Of a stretch of 64,000 nt of DNA, positions 44,000 through 54,060 are shown in pieces (within the stretch, counting starts at the first letter, position 1; each line of letters opens with the position of its first letter). A model generated the notes under the pieces. It did not search any database. It saw nothing but the letters and a program-made list of their open reading frames with translations, and was not told the DNA's origin. The translations under genes and the position numbers were made by a program. Location: positions 1 through 64,000 of the forward strand of contig JAHEJD010000007.1 of NCBI GenBank assembly GCA_024639005.1, written 5' to 3'. Source of the stretch: Chromatiaceae bacterium. Lineage in GTDB: Bacteria > Pseudomonadota > Gammaproteobacteria > Chromatiales > Chromatiaceae.

Positions 44000-44857
44000 A
44001 TGACGCCGATCAATGAAGAGTATCAGCAGATCGGCACGCAGCTCGCGGCGCGCCTCGGGCATCCTGCCGTTAGCGGTCTTTATCTGCCTGCGCCGGTGGC
44101 CGACGAGACCTTCCGCGATGAGTTCGGTTTTATCCTACTGGCGGATGGCAGCGTCGGTCCCTTCTATGTCAGCATGGGCGACCTGCTGCGCAAGCTGTGG
44201 CAGCGCCATCCCCAACCGGCGCAGCTGCGCAGCGACGCAACGACACTGCTGCGAGGCTTCGCCGACGGTGACATCGCCAGACGTGCGCTCGCACTGGGCA
44301 CCTACAATGCGCTGAGTGCCGCGTTATTTCACAAGGTTGGCTTCTTCCCCCCCGAGCGTAAGGGGAATGCCGGGTTGAACGACGTCCCGGCAGGGAGCTC
44401 AGTAGGCATGGTCGGCTATTTCCGTCCGCTGATCGAAAGACTCACCGCACAGGGCTGCAGCGTGCGTGTGCTGGAACTCTCCCCCGAACGCGTGGAAGAA
44501 AGGAAGAATGTGTCACGCTGCGGCGATCCGAGCGAGCTGATCGGCTGTGACCTGGTATTGTGCACCGCGTCGGCGCTGATCAATGACAGCCTCGAGAGGC
44601 TTCTGGCCCTGCTCGCTCGTCGGGTGAGGATCGAGATGATCGGGCCGAGTGGCAGCGGCCTCCCCGACCCCTTGTTCGCGCGCGGCATCAGCGCGGTCGG
44701 CGGCAGCCTGTTCAGCAGTCAGGCAAAGCTGATCGAACATCTAGGTCGCGGCGAACCCTGGGGCAGCGTCGCGCACAAGTATCAGCTGGATGCCGTGGCC
44801 TATCCGGGGCTCACCAGGCTGCTCGAACCACTAAGCGATGGTCAGGCGGAAGCCTGA
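44000..44857 (+). CDS. DUF364 protein (putative heavy-metal chelation)
   Basis: A 285-residue protein with the DUF364 organisation. The N-terminal half has VADETFRDEFGFILLADGSV and ALGTYNALSAALFHKVGFFP. The C-terminal half has VGMVGYFRPLIERLTAQGCS and a Rossmann-like run that ends GCDLVLCTASALINDSLERL, then IEMIGPSGSGLPDPLFARGI. Members occur in anaerobes and metal-handling operons and may bind a metal cofactor, but the biochemistry is not settled. The ATG at 44000 has GGAAG eight bases upstream, better than the GTG at 43991. A perfect 7-bp hairpin (GTCAGGC-GGAA-GCCTGAC, 44841-44858) spans the stop codon. Confidence 0.72.
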   Translation: MTPINEEYQQIGTQLAARLGHPAVSGLYLPAPVADETFRDEFGFILLADGSVGPFYVSMGDLLRKLWQRHPQPAQLRSDATTLLRGFADGDIARRALALGTYNALSAALFHKVGFFPPERKGNAGLNDVPAGSSVGMVGYFRPLIERLTAQGCSVRVLELSPERVEERKNVSRCGDPSELIGCDLVLCTASALINDSLERLLALLARRVRIEMIGPSGSGLPDPLFARGISAVGGSLFSSQAKLIEHLGRGEPWGSVAHKYQLDAVAYPGLTRLLEPLSDGQAEA

Positions 44858-45057
44858 CGGGCGTAACGCCGCCAGGCCTGTGCGCCGCGTGGAAGAGACA
44901 CCGTGCATCCAAAACCCTGGCGGACAAAACCCTGTATACCCCATGGTTCTGATCGCGATTCAGCAACCGGTAAATCGCTACCGAAGTCCACCCCATATCC
45001 TCGCTGTCAGGCGCAAACCACTGTTTTTCACAGGGCATCTCGACCAAGCGTATCGAC

Positions 45058-45825
45058 GTGACGTTCAATGCCCAAGGCACTGATCCGGTAGAGGCCCTGC
45101 GGCCGGTCGACCTGGAGATCGAACCCGGCGAGTTCATCGCCCTCGTCGGGCCATCGGGATGCGGCAAGTCGACGCTGTTGAATGTCCTGGCGGGCTTCAT
45201 CACGCCAAGCGTCGGCAGCGCCTATGTCGGTGACGAACCCATCACCAAGCCGGATATCGATCACGGTATGGTGTTTCAGGACTATGCCCTGTTCCCCTGG
45301 CTCAACGTCATCGATAACGTCGCGTTCGGCCTCGAACGCCAGGGGGTCGGCAAGCAGGAACGCTACGAGCGGGCGCGCGAAAACCTGTCGCTCGTCGGCC
45401 TGAAGGATTTTGCCGAGAACAGGATCAACGAACTATCCGGTGGCATGAAACAGCGCGTCGCCATCGCCCGGGTCTTCGCCACCGACCCCTCCGTAATTTT
45501 GATGGATGAGCCGTTCGGCGCCCTCGACGCACTGACCCGGCGGTTCCTTCAGCATCAGCTCCTGGAGATCTGGCAGCGCAATCGCAAGACCGTGGTGTTC
45601 GTGACGCATTCTGTCCAGGAGGCGATATATCTCGCAACCCGGGTGGTCGTCATGACGGCCCGACCGGGTCGGATCAAGTTGGATCAAAAGATCAACCTGG
45701 TCTACCCGCGCGATTTCACGAGTGACGACTTCGTGCACCAAGAAAGGCTCGTGTACGACCAGCTCGACGAGGAGCTGGCCAAGACCTTCAAGCTCGAGGG
45801 CGGTGCAGGGACCTTCCGTGACTGA
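45058..45825 (+). CDS. ABC transporter ATPase (nitrate/taurine/sulfonate type), 5' end uncertain
   Basis: A complete ABC ATPase core. Walker A is GPSGCGKST, the Q-loop is [20 protein letters not shown], the signature is [19 protein letters not shown], Walker B is [15 protein letters not shown], and the H-loop is [11 protein letters not shown]. It matches the TauB/SsuB/NrtD family. The only good start is a GTG at 45058, but family-like residues (GISTKRID) continue in frame about 8 codons further upstream without an ATG, so the native start seems lost and expression may be poor. No permease or binding-protein gene lies nearby; an amidase gene starts inside its stop. The protein would have energised uptake of an amide or similar compound, an inference from the amidase neighbour. 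Confidence 0.75.
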   Translation: MTFNAQGTDPVEALRPVDLEIEPGEFIALVGPSGCGKSTLLNVLAGFITPSVGSAYVGDEPITKPDIDHGMVFQDYALFPWLNVIDNVAFGLERQGVGKQERYERARENLSLVGLKDFAENRINELSGGMKQRVAIARVFATDPSVILMDEPFGALDALTRRFLQHQLLEIWQRNRKTVVFVTHSVQEAIYLATRVVVMTARPGRIKLDQKINLVYPRDFTSDDFVHQERLVYDQLDEELAKTFKLEGGAGTFRD

Positions 45826-47096
45826 AACACGGCGGCGACCGGTCGACGGCGTTGCGACCAGTGTCGACGTGGTCGAGTCCTTCCTCGAGGCGGTCGCGCA
45901 GCGCGACACGGACTTGGGCGCATTCGTGCAGATCGACAGCACACGGCTGCGCGCCGAGGCGGCGCTGCTTGACGCCGTGCCGCAGGACGCCCGTGGTCCG
46001 CTGCACGGGCGACTCGTGGCCGTCAAAGAGGTGTTCGATGTCGCCGGATACACCTGCGCCTGGGGGACGCCCATCCATCGTGACCGGATACCGACGACGG
46101 ACGCCGCCGCCGTGCGCCTGCTGCGCGATGCCGGCGCGATAATAGCCGGTATTTCCGTATCTACCGAGTATGCAATGTCGCGCGTCGGGCCCACGGTCAA
46201 TCCCTGGGACCCGGCCCGCACGCCGGGCGCGTCATCGCAGGGCTCGGCCGCCGCAGTCGGCGCCGGCTTGGTGCCCTTGGCACTCGGTTCGCAGACGATC
46301 GGCTCTGTGATCCGGCCGGCCGCCTATTGCGGCTGCGTCGGGGTCAAACCAACCTGGGGCATGATCGACGTCACCGGCTCCATGCCGCTGGCGGCGCCCA
46401 TCGACCATGTCGGATATCTGGCCTCCAGCACGGACCTGGCGCGCACCGCGCTCGCGCTTCTGGCGCCCAGGCTCGATTCTACCGTCAGACCGGACCGGGT
46501 CATCGCCATGCAGCCCTGGTACGACGCCGAGACGGACGCGGACGTCATCGCGGCCGTGGCATCGGCAGTAGAGGTCCTCGGCAAAGCTGGCCTCCCCGTC
46601 GAGCAGGCCGGATTGCCGGCGTGGATCACGCAGGCCGAGGCGCAGGTGCTGGATACCATTCTCGCCCATGGCATGGCGCGGAGTCATACGGCTGATTTCG
46701 ACCGGGCTGCCGATCGCATGACGGCGCGGATCCGAGATTACATTGCGCGCGGCCGGGCGCTTCCCCGAGTCGGCCTATGCGGCGGCCCTGCGGGACCGTG
46801 AACGAATCGCGGATGCGTTAGACGCGCTACTGGGCGATGGCGTCGCCCTGATACCGGCAACCACGGGGATCGCACCGCTGTTGCACGACGGCACCGGCTC
46901 GCGCGCGCCACAACGCCTTTGGACGCTGGCGGGCTGCCCGGCGATCACGGTGCCCTTCGGACGCGCAGCGGGAATGCCGCTGGGGGTTCAGCTTGTCGCG
47001 GCGCGCGGCCACGATCATGCCGTGCTTGCGACCGCCGCGCAGTTGGAGGCCGGTGCGCCCGGCCTTTCGACCGCGACACCGCACTCGCGTGGATAG
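45818..47096 (+). pseudogene. amidase, frameshifted in a C4 run
   Basis: An amidase-signature enzyme starting at the GTG at 45818 within the ABC gene stop (GTGACTGA). The catalytic lysine is in LVAVKEVFDVAGYT, the serine-rich loop is TPGASSQGSAAAVGAG, and the third block GSQTIGSVIRPAAYCG holds the nucleophile. At the CCCC run at 46763-46766 the frame shifts: ARGRALP continues as ESAYAAALRDRERIADALD in the +1 frame to a stop at 47096, where GCPAITVPFG and MPLGVQLVAARG complete the family. As read, the first frame stops at 46799-46801 after 327 residues. One extra C explains everything, so a sequencing error is possible. The intact enzyme would hydrolyse an amide. Confidence 0.8.
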
Positions 47097-47374
47097 CAGA
47101 GCAAATCGAGGGCTCCTAGACTGCATGTTGCGTCGGCATCCCGGTTAATCGCGCCGGACGGTTACAGCTTGAGGAGCTTTCGTCCCGTAGAACGGCGGGA
47201 ACAGTTTTTGCATCTCTGGTCGTTAAATCTCTTGATTGCGACGGACGCGCACCCGGGCTGTAAGTTGGGCGGCAATGCACTGCACAATTATCGGAATCGC
47301 TATCCTGTTTCATCCAGCAATCAGTGCGCGTGCGTTTTTTCGATCGGACGTGCCGTTCGGGGGGGTGAGAATTC

Positions 47375-49765
47375 GTGAACAGCGAAACAGCTAAGCGGGT
47401 CGGTATCCAATGGCTCCTGGTCTGGTTGGGGATCCTGTGCAGCCCTGTTCCAGGACTCGCCGAAACGGCTGGTCTTAGCGGCGAGCGTATCAGGATTGGC
47501 GTGCAGAGCGCAGATGCCATCGGCAGCCCGGCCAAGGCCCACGCCCTGACCTGGGAGCAGAGAACCGGGGGCAGGGCCGAGATCGTACAGTCGGACTTCG
47601 GCCGGCTTTTTCGCGACTACATGGCCGCGTTGCAGGCAAAACAGCCGGCCTACGATGTTCTGCTCTTTCCCGCTTCCTGGGCCGCGGATTTCTATCCCTA
47701 TCTGGCCGAGATGCCAGACGAGTATCGCGACAGCGATGCCTTCGATGACATCCATCCCGCCTATCGCGAAAGGCTGATGACCTGGGACGGGAAGTGGATC
47801 GCGGCGACGGTGGACGGCGACCTGTTCAGCGGGTACTACCGCAAAGACCTGTTCAGTGACCCAAACAACCAGGCGGCGTTTCGCACCCGCTACGGCTACG
47901 AGCTTTTCCCCCCCGACACCTGGAGCCAGTACCGCGACATCGCGGAATTCTTCAATGGCCGCAACTCGCCTGACGGGGGCCTGATATACGGAACGGCCGA
48001 GGCCTTTGCGCGCGACGGCAAACAGTTCTGGACCGTTTTCAGTCGTGCCTCGGCCTATACCAACCACCCAGATTTCCCGGGCGCACAGTTCTTCGACCCG
48101 GACACCATGCGTGCCCAGATCGACAACCCAGGCTGGCTACGGGCAGTGCGCGAACACAAAGAGATATTGGCGTTCAGCCCGCCAGGCGCACTGCAATTCG
48201 GGATCGTGGAGGCAAGAGATGCGTTCCTGGACGGCCACACCGCAATGGCGCTGGATTGGGGCGACACCGCACAGCTTACGGAGGATCCGGCACGCTCGAA
48301 GGTCGCCGGCAAGGTCGGCTACTTCGTACTGCCAGGGACCACGCGGGTCTGGGACAGCCGGCTGTGGCGGTGGGACGACAGAGACTCAGTCTACAAGGCG
48401 CCCTTTCTCGCGTTCGGCGGTTGGATGGCCGGGGTGCCAAAGCACAGTCGGCATCAACAGGCGGCATGGGACTACATTATGTGGCTCTCCAGCCCCGAAA
48501 ACAGCCTGCGTGACGTGGTCACCAGCGGAACCGGCATCAATCCCTACCGTTTCACCCACTTCACCAACATCGATGCCTGGACCAAGGCCCTGTCGATCTC
48601 CGCCGCCTCTGAATATCTCGGCATGGTGCGGGCCAGCCTCGATTCCCCACATGCGGCGATGGATCTGCGAATCCCCGGCTTCTACCGCTACACCGAGGTG
48701 CTCGAGGAGGAACTGACTCGGATACTGCGCGGCGACAGCGAGGTGGATGCAGCCATGCATCGCGCAGCCGCGGCCTGGAATTCGATTACCGATGAACTGG
48801 GGCACGCGCAGCAGCTGGCCGCCTATCGCACCGAAATGGCATTGCCGAAAGAGCCTGGCGGTCCCCGGCCGGGCACGCACGCACACAAGGTGCGCTACGT
48901 GATCGGATTCTCACAGGCGACCACCACCGAGCCATGGCGCCTGCTGTTCAACAAGGAGCTTCGGGCCGAAGCCGCCCGCCATCCGGAGGTGAAACTGGTC
49001 GTGCGCGATGCCATGGACTCTGTGCGGCGCCAAGTCGTCGACATGGAAGACCTGATCGCCCGGCGCGTGGACGCGATATTGGTCTCTCCAAAAGTGACCG
49101 ATGAGCTGACGGCACCGGTCAGCAAGGCATTTTCGCTCGGGATACCGGTATTCGTTCTCGATCGCGACGTAGCCAACGACCGTTACACGCAGTACATCGG
49201 CGGCGACAACCGGGAGATCGGCCGCGCGGCCGGACAGCGGGCGGTGCAGTTACTGGGCGGAGAAGGTCTGGCAGAGGGCAATGTGATCGAGATCTGGGGC
49301 GGCATGGCCTCGTCACCCGCCGCCGACCGCCACAGCGGATTCGTCGAGGTGGTCCAACGGGAACCCGGGGTGAAGATCATCAACGCGCCGCAGGATGGCG
49401 ACTGGAAGCAGGATCTCGCCTACGGAATCATGGCCGAGGCGCTGGATGCCCATCCGCATATCGATCTGGTATATGCACACAACGACCCCATGGCCTACGG
49501 CGCCTACCTGGCGGCGCGCGATGTCGGGCGCGAAGAGGATATTGCGTTTCTCGGCATCGACGGCATCCCGGCCGAGGGCGTGAAATGGGTACAGGAAGGT
49601 ATTCTGGACGCCACCTTCTTATACAAGACCCCCGGCGAGGAGGGCATCCGGCAGGCACTGCGTTTTCTTCGCGGGGAACACGTGCAGAAACGCCTGATGC
49701 TGCCGACATCGACCATCGATAAGACCAATGCGGCCAAGATACTCAGCCGGTATGCTGCAGAATGA
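47375..49765 (+). CDS. exported fusion of two ABC-type solute-binding domains
   Basis: A 796-residue exported protein (signal peptide ending about PVPGLAETA). Residues about 40 to 480 are like family-1 extracellular solute-binding proteins: QAKQPAYDVLLFPASWAADF, VDGDLFSGYYRKDLFSDPNN, GTAEAFARDGKQFW, FLAFGGWMAGVPKHSR. Residues about 505 to 796 are a ribose-type periplasmic-binding domain: VRYVIGFSQATTTEPWRLLF, RVDAILVSPKVTDELTAPVS, VFVLDRDVANDRYTQYIGGD, YAHNDPMAYGAYLAARDVGR and AFLGIDGIPAEGVKWVQEG. Two different binding folds in one chain are unusual. The start is a GTG at 47375 with GGTGAG upstream. No permease or ATPase follows. Instead a GGDEF-EAL membrane protein begins 34 bases later, so it is probably a sensor. 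Confidence 0.85.
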   Translation: MNSETAKRVGIQWLLVWLGILCSPVPGLAETAGLSGERIRIGVQSADAIGSPAKAHALTWEQRTGGRAEIVQSDFGRLFRDYMAALQAKQPAYDVLLFPASWAADFYPYLAEMPDEYRDSDAFDDIHPAYRERLMTWDGKWIAATVDGDLFSGYYRKDLFSDPNNQAAFRTRYGYELFPPDTWSQYRDIAEFFNGRNSPDGGLIYGTAEAFARDGKQFWTVFSRASAYTNHPDFPGAQFFDPDTMRAQIDNPGWLRAVREHKEILAFSPPGALQFGIVEARDAFLDGHTAMALDWGDTAQLTEDPARSKVAGKVGYFVLPGTTRVWDSRLWRWDDRDSVYKAPFLAFGGWMAGVPKHSRHQQAAWDYIMWLSSPENSLRDVVTSGTGINPYRFTHFTNIDAWTKALSISAASEYLGMVRASLDSPHAAMDLRIPGFYRYTEVLEEELTRILRGDSEVDAAMHRAAAAWNSITDELGHAQQLAAYRTEMALPKEPGGPRPGTHAHKVRYVIGFSQATTTEPWRLLFNKELRAEAARHPEVKLVVRDAMDSVRRQVVDMEDLIARRVDAILVSPKVTDELTAPVSKAFSLGIPVFVLDRDVANDRYTQYIGGDNREIGRAAGQRAVQLLGGEGLAEGNVIEIWGGMASSPAADRHSGFVEVVQREPGVKIINAPQDGDWKQDLAYGIMAEALDAHPHIDLVYAHNDPMAYGAYLAARDVGREEDIAFLGIDGIPAEGVKWVQEGILDATFLYKTPGEEGIRQALRFLRGEHVQKRLMLPTSTIDKTNAAKILSRYAAE

Positions 49766-49799
49766 TGCATGCTGATCCCAATTTCACCGATCTCCCGAG

Positions 49800-52700
49800 A
49801 TGAGCCAGCGCAATCGCCGAAGCCGAAGCTTTAGGCGCAGCCTGTCGCTGACTTTTGCCGGCAGCGCGCTGATACTCCTGCTGGCGGGCGGCTTCGCGCT
49901 CTATTTAATGGACCAGCTGGGCAGCGCGGTGGAGCGGGCCACCAGCGATATCCTGCCGAAGGCGCTGGTCGCGCAGAGCCTGTCAGAGCACAGCGCCCTG
50001 CTCGCCGCATCGGCCCCGAGCCTGGCCAGCGCCCGCGACCTGCAGGAGACCCGCCAGGTGGTGGCGAGCCTGGATCAATTGAAGCGACGGATCGACGAAA
50101 ACCTCTCGGTCCTCGAGCAGACCGCGAGATCGCAGCAACTGGTGGAAGTGCGCAGCAACGTGGCGATGCTCACCGACATCCTGTCGGGCCTGAAGGGCGC
50201 CACCAATAAGCGCATTGCCCTGGATGAGCGTCACGACCGGATAATGGCGCACATCCGCGAGGTGCACAGCGAATTTTCCGACACCGTCAGCCCGGTGGTG
50301 TGGGGCGTCTCTTCGCTGACGCGACTGTTCGGCAAGCGCGTTGCGCGTGTCAACGCCGCGGCGCTCAGAAAGCTGCGTGACCATGATGTGATGCACCTGG
50401 TAGCGCTGATGGATCTACAGCTCGCCTACCGGGATCTGATCAATGGCGACAATGAGCATCGCGCTCGCGCCCTGCGGTGGCAGGATTTTCTGAGGGCCTG
50501 GGAGCATGTGCGCAACGTTGACAACGGTGACACGGATAGTGGCCTAACGCGACGCCTGCGGGTGGCCGGTGACAGCTTCCGGGCCGACCTGTCACGTCTG
50601 CCCGAGGGCGTTGCCGGCCCGCCCAACAGCGAGTTCGAGGGGGCGCTGGCAGAGGCCGTCGACCGCAAAAAGGCGGAACTGTCGCAAAACCTCGGGGTTA
50701 CCGTACAGAACACCGAGTCGACGATCGCCGCGTTCGTCGCGCAGACCGTCAAGGATATGGGATATGCGCTGGATATCAAGGCCGAAGGTAACCTGCTGTT
50801 CGCGCTGCTGACCGCGGTAGCAGATGTAGACAGCAGGGAGAGCGTCTCCGTGCTGCAGGATCGCTTCAAGCGTTCACTCGCGACTTTCCTCGTATCGGCG
50901 GAAGATTTTCTGAACAGTCAGTTGTCGCGGCGCAATCCGATTCTGGCGGACAACGTGGCAGAGATCGAAGGACAGCTTCAACTCCTGGGGCATGGGCCGG
51001 AAAATCTGTTCGATATCCGCCGTGGACAGCTCACAGCGCAGGCGCGGATAGAAGGGCTGTTGGCCGGTAATCGCGACGTGGCTGCGCAGCTCAAGCAGCA
51101 TGTCGAGGAACTGGTGGCCGATGTCCAGGCCCAGGCCTCTGCGCTCAGTTCGCAGTTGCAGCAGAGCCGCGGTGCAGACCGTGCCCTGCTGGTGCTGGTG
51201 TTTATGATCGGCCTGTTCCTGCTGGTGCTCATCGCGTTCTTCTCGATTCGCACCCTGAGCAGACAGGACCGCGAGATCCGGCAGGCGGCAACGGTTTTCG
51301 AGAGTACCGGCGAGGGCGTCATTATCATCGATCCGCGCGGCCGAATCGTTGCGGTCAACCAAGCTTTCAGCGACTCGTCGGACTACGAACGCACTGAGCT
51401 CGCCGGCCGGCATATCCGGGTCTTGCGATCGAGACGGCATCGCAAGGCCTTCTACCAGCAAATGTTCGAGGCCATCGCGGCGAACGGACGCTGGCAGGGT
51501 GAGGTCTATACGCGCAAAAAATCCGGCGACTCTATACTGGAATGGCTCACCGTCAATGCCGTGAAGGACAACGAGGGTCGGGTTAACCAGTACGTGGCGG
51601 TTTTTTCCGATGTCGCGATCGTAAAGCGGTCGCTGCAGCAGCTCGACCATCTCGCGCACCACGACACGCTCACGGACCTGCCGAATCGACTGCTGCTGCA
51701 GGACAGGCTGGACCATGCCATTCACCGCGCCCATCGCCTGGGCCACCGTCTGGCCGTGCTTTTTCTTGACCTGGATCGGTTCAAAAACATCAACGACACC
51801 CTTGGGCATGCGGCCGGGGATCAACTGTTGCGAATTTTTGCCGGCCGACTGTCACGGCTGGTTCGCGAGGGTGACACCGTAGCCCGTCTTGGTGGCGACG
51901 AATTCATGGTGCTCCTCGAAGACTATGCGTCCGACGAGGATCCGCGCGTCGTTGCGCAGAAACTGCTGGATTCCCTCGACGAGGCATTCGATATCCAGGG
52001 TCATCAATTGTTCATCACGGCCAGCATCGGTATCAGTCTGTACCCGGATGACGGCATGACCGTGGATGAACTGGTGCGTAATTCCGACGCCGCAATGTAT
52101 CGCGCCAAGCAGAAGGGCAAAAACAGCTACCATTTCTACACCAGGGATCTCACTACCGCAGCCCACGAGAGCCTCCGCCTCGAGTCGAGCCTGCGGCTGG
52201 CCCTGGACAGGGGCGAGTTCGTGCTGCACTACCAGCCAAAGTGGAACACGCAGACTGGTGCTATCACGGGTGTCGAGGCACTGCTCAGATGGCAGCATCC
52301 GGAGCGCGGCCTCATCGGGCCGGGCGCCTTCCTGAATACGCTCGAAGATTGTGGCCTCATCCTGCCGGTCGGCAGATGGATATTGCACACCGCCTGTCGG
52401 CAGGCGCAGGCGTGGCAGGCACGGGGCCTGCCGGCGATACAGGTGTCCATCAATCTCTCGGGGCGGCAGATCGTCGAGAGCAGCCTGCTGCAGACCGTCG
52501 CCGATGCATTGGCGGAAAGCGGTCTCGACCCGCGATGTCTGGAGCTCGAATTGACCGAGGGCTTTATCATGCACCAGCCCGATGAGGCTATCGTGCTGCT
52601 GAATTCACTGCGCGAGATGGGTGTCGGCATCGCAATCGATGATTTCGGCACCGGTCACTCCTCGCTCAGCTATCTCAAGCAGTTGCCCATCCAGAAACTG

Positions 52701-52973
52701 AAAATTGACCGCTCTTTCGTGCGCGATATCCCCACGGATCCGGACGACATGGCAATCACCAGTGCGATCGTGGCGCTCGGCCACCGACTGCAGATGACAA
52801 TCGTCGCCGAGGGCGTCGAGACCGAGGAGCAGCTTAGCTTTCTGATCAATGAGGGCTGTGAAGAGGCGCAGGGCTACCTGTTCAGTATGCCGCTCCCTGC
52901 GGAGGAACTCAGCACTCTTCTGCACGACGGTTTCTACGCACCTACGCTACCCACCCGGACGGCGAATGCGTAG
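49800..52973 (+). CDS. membrane PAS-GGDEF-EAL signalling protein
   Basis: A 1057-residue protein. An N-terminal helix (about 16-40) and a second near 460-482 bracket a long periplasmic helical sensor region of about 420 residues. Then come a PAS domain (AATVFESTGEGVIIIDPRGR), a GGDEF domain with an intact RLGGDEFMVLL active site, and an EAL domain with GVEALLRW, NLSGRQIVESSLL, LELTEGFIMHQ and IDDFGTGHSSLSYL. All key metal residues of the EAL barrel look intact, so both c-di-GMP synthesis and breakdown are possible. The start ATG at 49800 lies 34 bases after the fused binding protein, which probably docks on the periplasmic region. This would couple a ligand to c-di-GMP levels. Confidence 0.92.
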   Translation: MSQRNRRSRSFRRSLSLTFAGSALILLLAGGFALYLMDQLGSAVERATSDILPKALVAQSLSEHSALLAASAPSLASARDLQETRQVVASLDQLKRRIDENLSVLEQTARSQQLVEVRSNVAMLTDILSGLKGATNKRIALDERHDRIMAHIREVHSEFSDTVSPVVWGVSSLTRLFGKRVARVNAAALRKLRDHDVMHLVALMDLQLAYRDLINGDNEHRARALRWQDFLRAWEHVRNVDNGDTDSGLTRRLRVAGDSFRADLSRLPEGVAGPPNSEFEGALAEAVDRKKAELSQNLGVTVQNTESTIAAFVAQTVKDMGYALDIKAEGNLLFALLTAVADVDSRESVSVLQDRFKRSLATFLVSAEDFLNSQLSRRNPILADNVAEIEGQLQLLGHGPENLFDIRRGQLTAQARIEGLLAGNRDVAAQLKQHVEELVADVQAQASALSSQLQQSRGADRALLVLVFMIGLFLLVLIAFFSIRTLSRQDREIRQAATVFESTGEGVIIIDPRGRIVAVNQAFSDSSDYERTELAGRHIRVLRSRRHRKAFYQQMFEAIAANGRWQGEVYTRKKSGDSILEWLTVNAVKDNEGRVNQYVAVFSDVAIVKRSLQQLDHLAHHDTLTDLPNRLLLQDRLDHAIHRAHRLGHRLAVLFLDLDRFKNINDTLGHAAGDQLLRIFAGRLSRLVREGDTVARLGGDEFMVLLEDYASDEDPRVVAQKLLDSLDEAFDIQGHQLFITASIGISLYPDDGMTVDELVRNSDAAMYRAKQKGKNSYHFYTRDLTTAAHESLRLESSLRLALDRGEFVLHYQPKWNTQTGAITGVEALLRWQHPERGLIGPGAFLNTLEDCGLILPVGRWILHTACRQAQAWQARGLPAIQVSINLSGRQIVESSLLQTVADALAESGLDPRCLELELTEGFIMHQPDEAIVLLNSLREMGVGIAIDDFGTGHSSLSYLKQLPIQKLKIDRSFVRDIPTDPDDMAITSAIVALGHRLQMTIVAEGVETEEQLSFLINEGCEEAQGYLFSMPLPAEELSTLLHDGFYAPTLPTRTANA

Positions 52974-53097
52974 CGTCCGTAATCGCCTTGTTGCCCTGCG
53001 TAATGCGCTCATCGTTCCCACGGCGCCACGTCACAACTGGCGGGAATCCGCCCTTCGGATTCAATGAGGCACATCCAAGATACGGTGATTCTCCGAT

Positions 53098-54060
53098 TCA
53101 GGCGGGCTTTTCGGCCAGTGGCTTTCCGCAATGCGGGCATACATCGACGGAGGTCAGGCCGCGGGCAGTCTTCTCGCGCAGGATATCGGCGACCTCGTCC
53201 TCGGACAGGTGCAGCGCGGCAGCATGCGCGGCAATCCGCGTACGGTCATCGGCATCGAGTACGCCGTCTTCCAGCGCCGAGGCCATCTCCCGGCGCAGGC
53301 TGTTGCGACGCCGGTGCAAGGCACTGCTAAAGCCCGATGCCATGATGCCGGCCGGCAGAGCCACCATACCGACGCCGATGAAGCCGACTATCGAACCCAT
53401 CACCTTGCCTACGGGCGTCACCGGTACGACGTCGCCGTAACCCACTGTGGTCACCGTGATGATCGACCACCACAATGCCTGCGGGATATTGGCAAAGGCA
53501 TCCGGCTGGGCCTCGTGTTCCGCGAGGTAAGTCACACTGGCGGCCACGATCAGCATCAGAAACACGGTGAACATAGCTGCGCCGATCACGCGGGCCTCTT
53601 TACGCAACACCTCGAACAGCAGATTCATCGCCGCTGAGTATCGGGTCAGCTTCAACACGCGCAACAGACGTACCACGCGCAGGAAACGCAGATCCATCGG
53701 GAAGATCATGCTCAACCATAATGGCGCCACTGCGAGGAGGTCGATAACCGCCAGCGGGCTGCGCATGAACCTCAACCGTCCCCATAACGGATCACGGTAT
53801 TCCTCGCGCCACTTGTTATCGACGATCGACCACACCCTCGCCAGATACTCCAGCGAAAAGATCACCAGCGACGCGGTCTCGATCAGTGAAAACACTCCAC
53901 CCCACCGAACCCGGAGCTCGCCGACAGACTCCAGGATGACCGCGCTGACATTCACCACGATCAATGCGATCAGAACCAGATCGAAGTATCTCGATACGCG
54001 ATCGCCTGGTTCAGGGATGTCCAGGATGACAGCGGTTCGGGCACGCCACCGGTACCACAT
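53098..54060 (-). CDS. voltage-gated-type potassium channel
   Basis: A 320-residue ion-channel protein with six membrane helices. The S4-like segment is DLRFLRVVRLLRVLKLTRYS, with regularly spaced arginines, and the pore has ALWWSIITVTTVGYGDVVPV with the K+ selectivity filter TVGYGD. After S6 there is a short cytoplasmic coiled region and a C-terminal zinc-ribbon-like CPHCGKPL. The ATG at 54060 with GAGGAG just upstream is used rather than an earlier ATG at 54111. The upstream region is shared with the haloperoxidase gene, divergently transcribed. The protein converges with the GGDEF-EAL gene. Confidence 0.9.
   Translation of the reverse strand: MWYRWRARTAVILDIPEPGDRVSRYFDLVLIALIVVNVSAVILESVGELRVRWGGVFSLIETASLVIFSLEYLARVWSIVDNKWREEYRDPLWGRLRFMRSPLAVIDLLAVAPLWLSMIFPMDLRFLRVVRLLRVLKLTRYSAAMNLLFEVLRKEARVIGAAMFTVFLMLIVAASVTYLAEHEAQPDAFANIPQALWWSIITVTTVGYGDVVPVTPVGKVMGSIVGFIGVGMVALPAGIMASGFSSALHRRRNSLRREMASALEDGVLDADDRTRIAAHAAALHLSEDEVADILREKTARGLTSVDVCPHCGKPLAEKPA

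Noticed and set aside
47321-48067. A 248-codon minus-strand frame over the fused binding protein
   Set aside because: Antisense shadow without motifs; the plus strand has signal peptide and binding-protein motifs.
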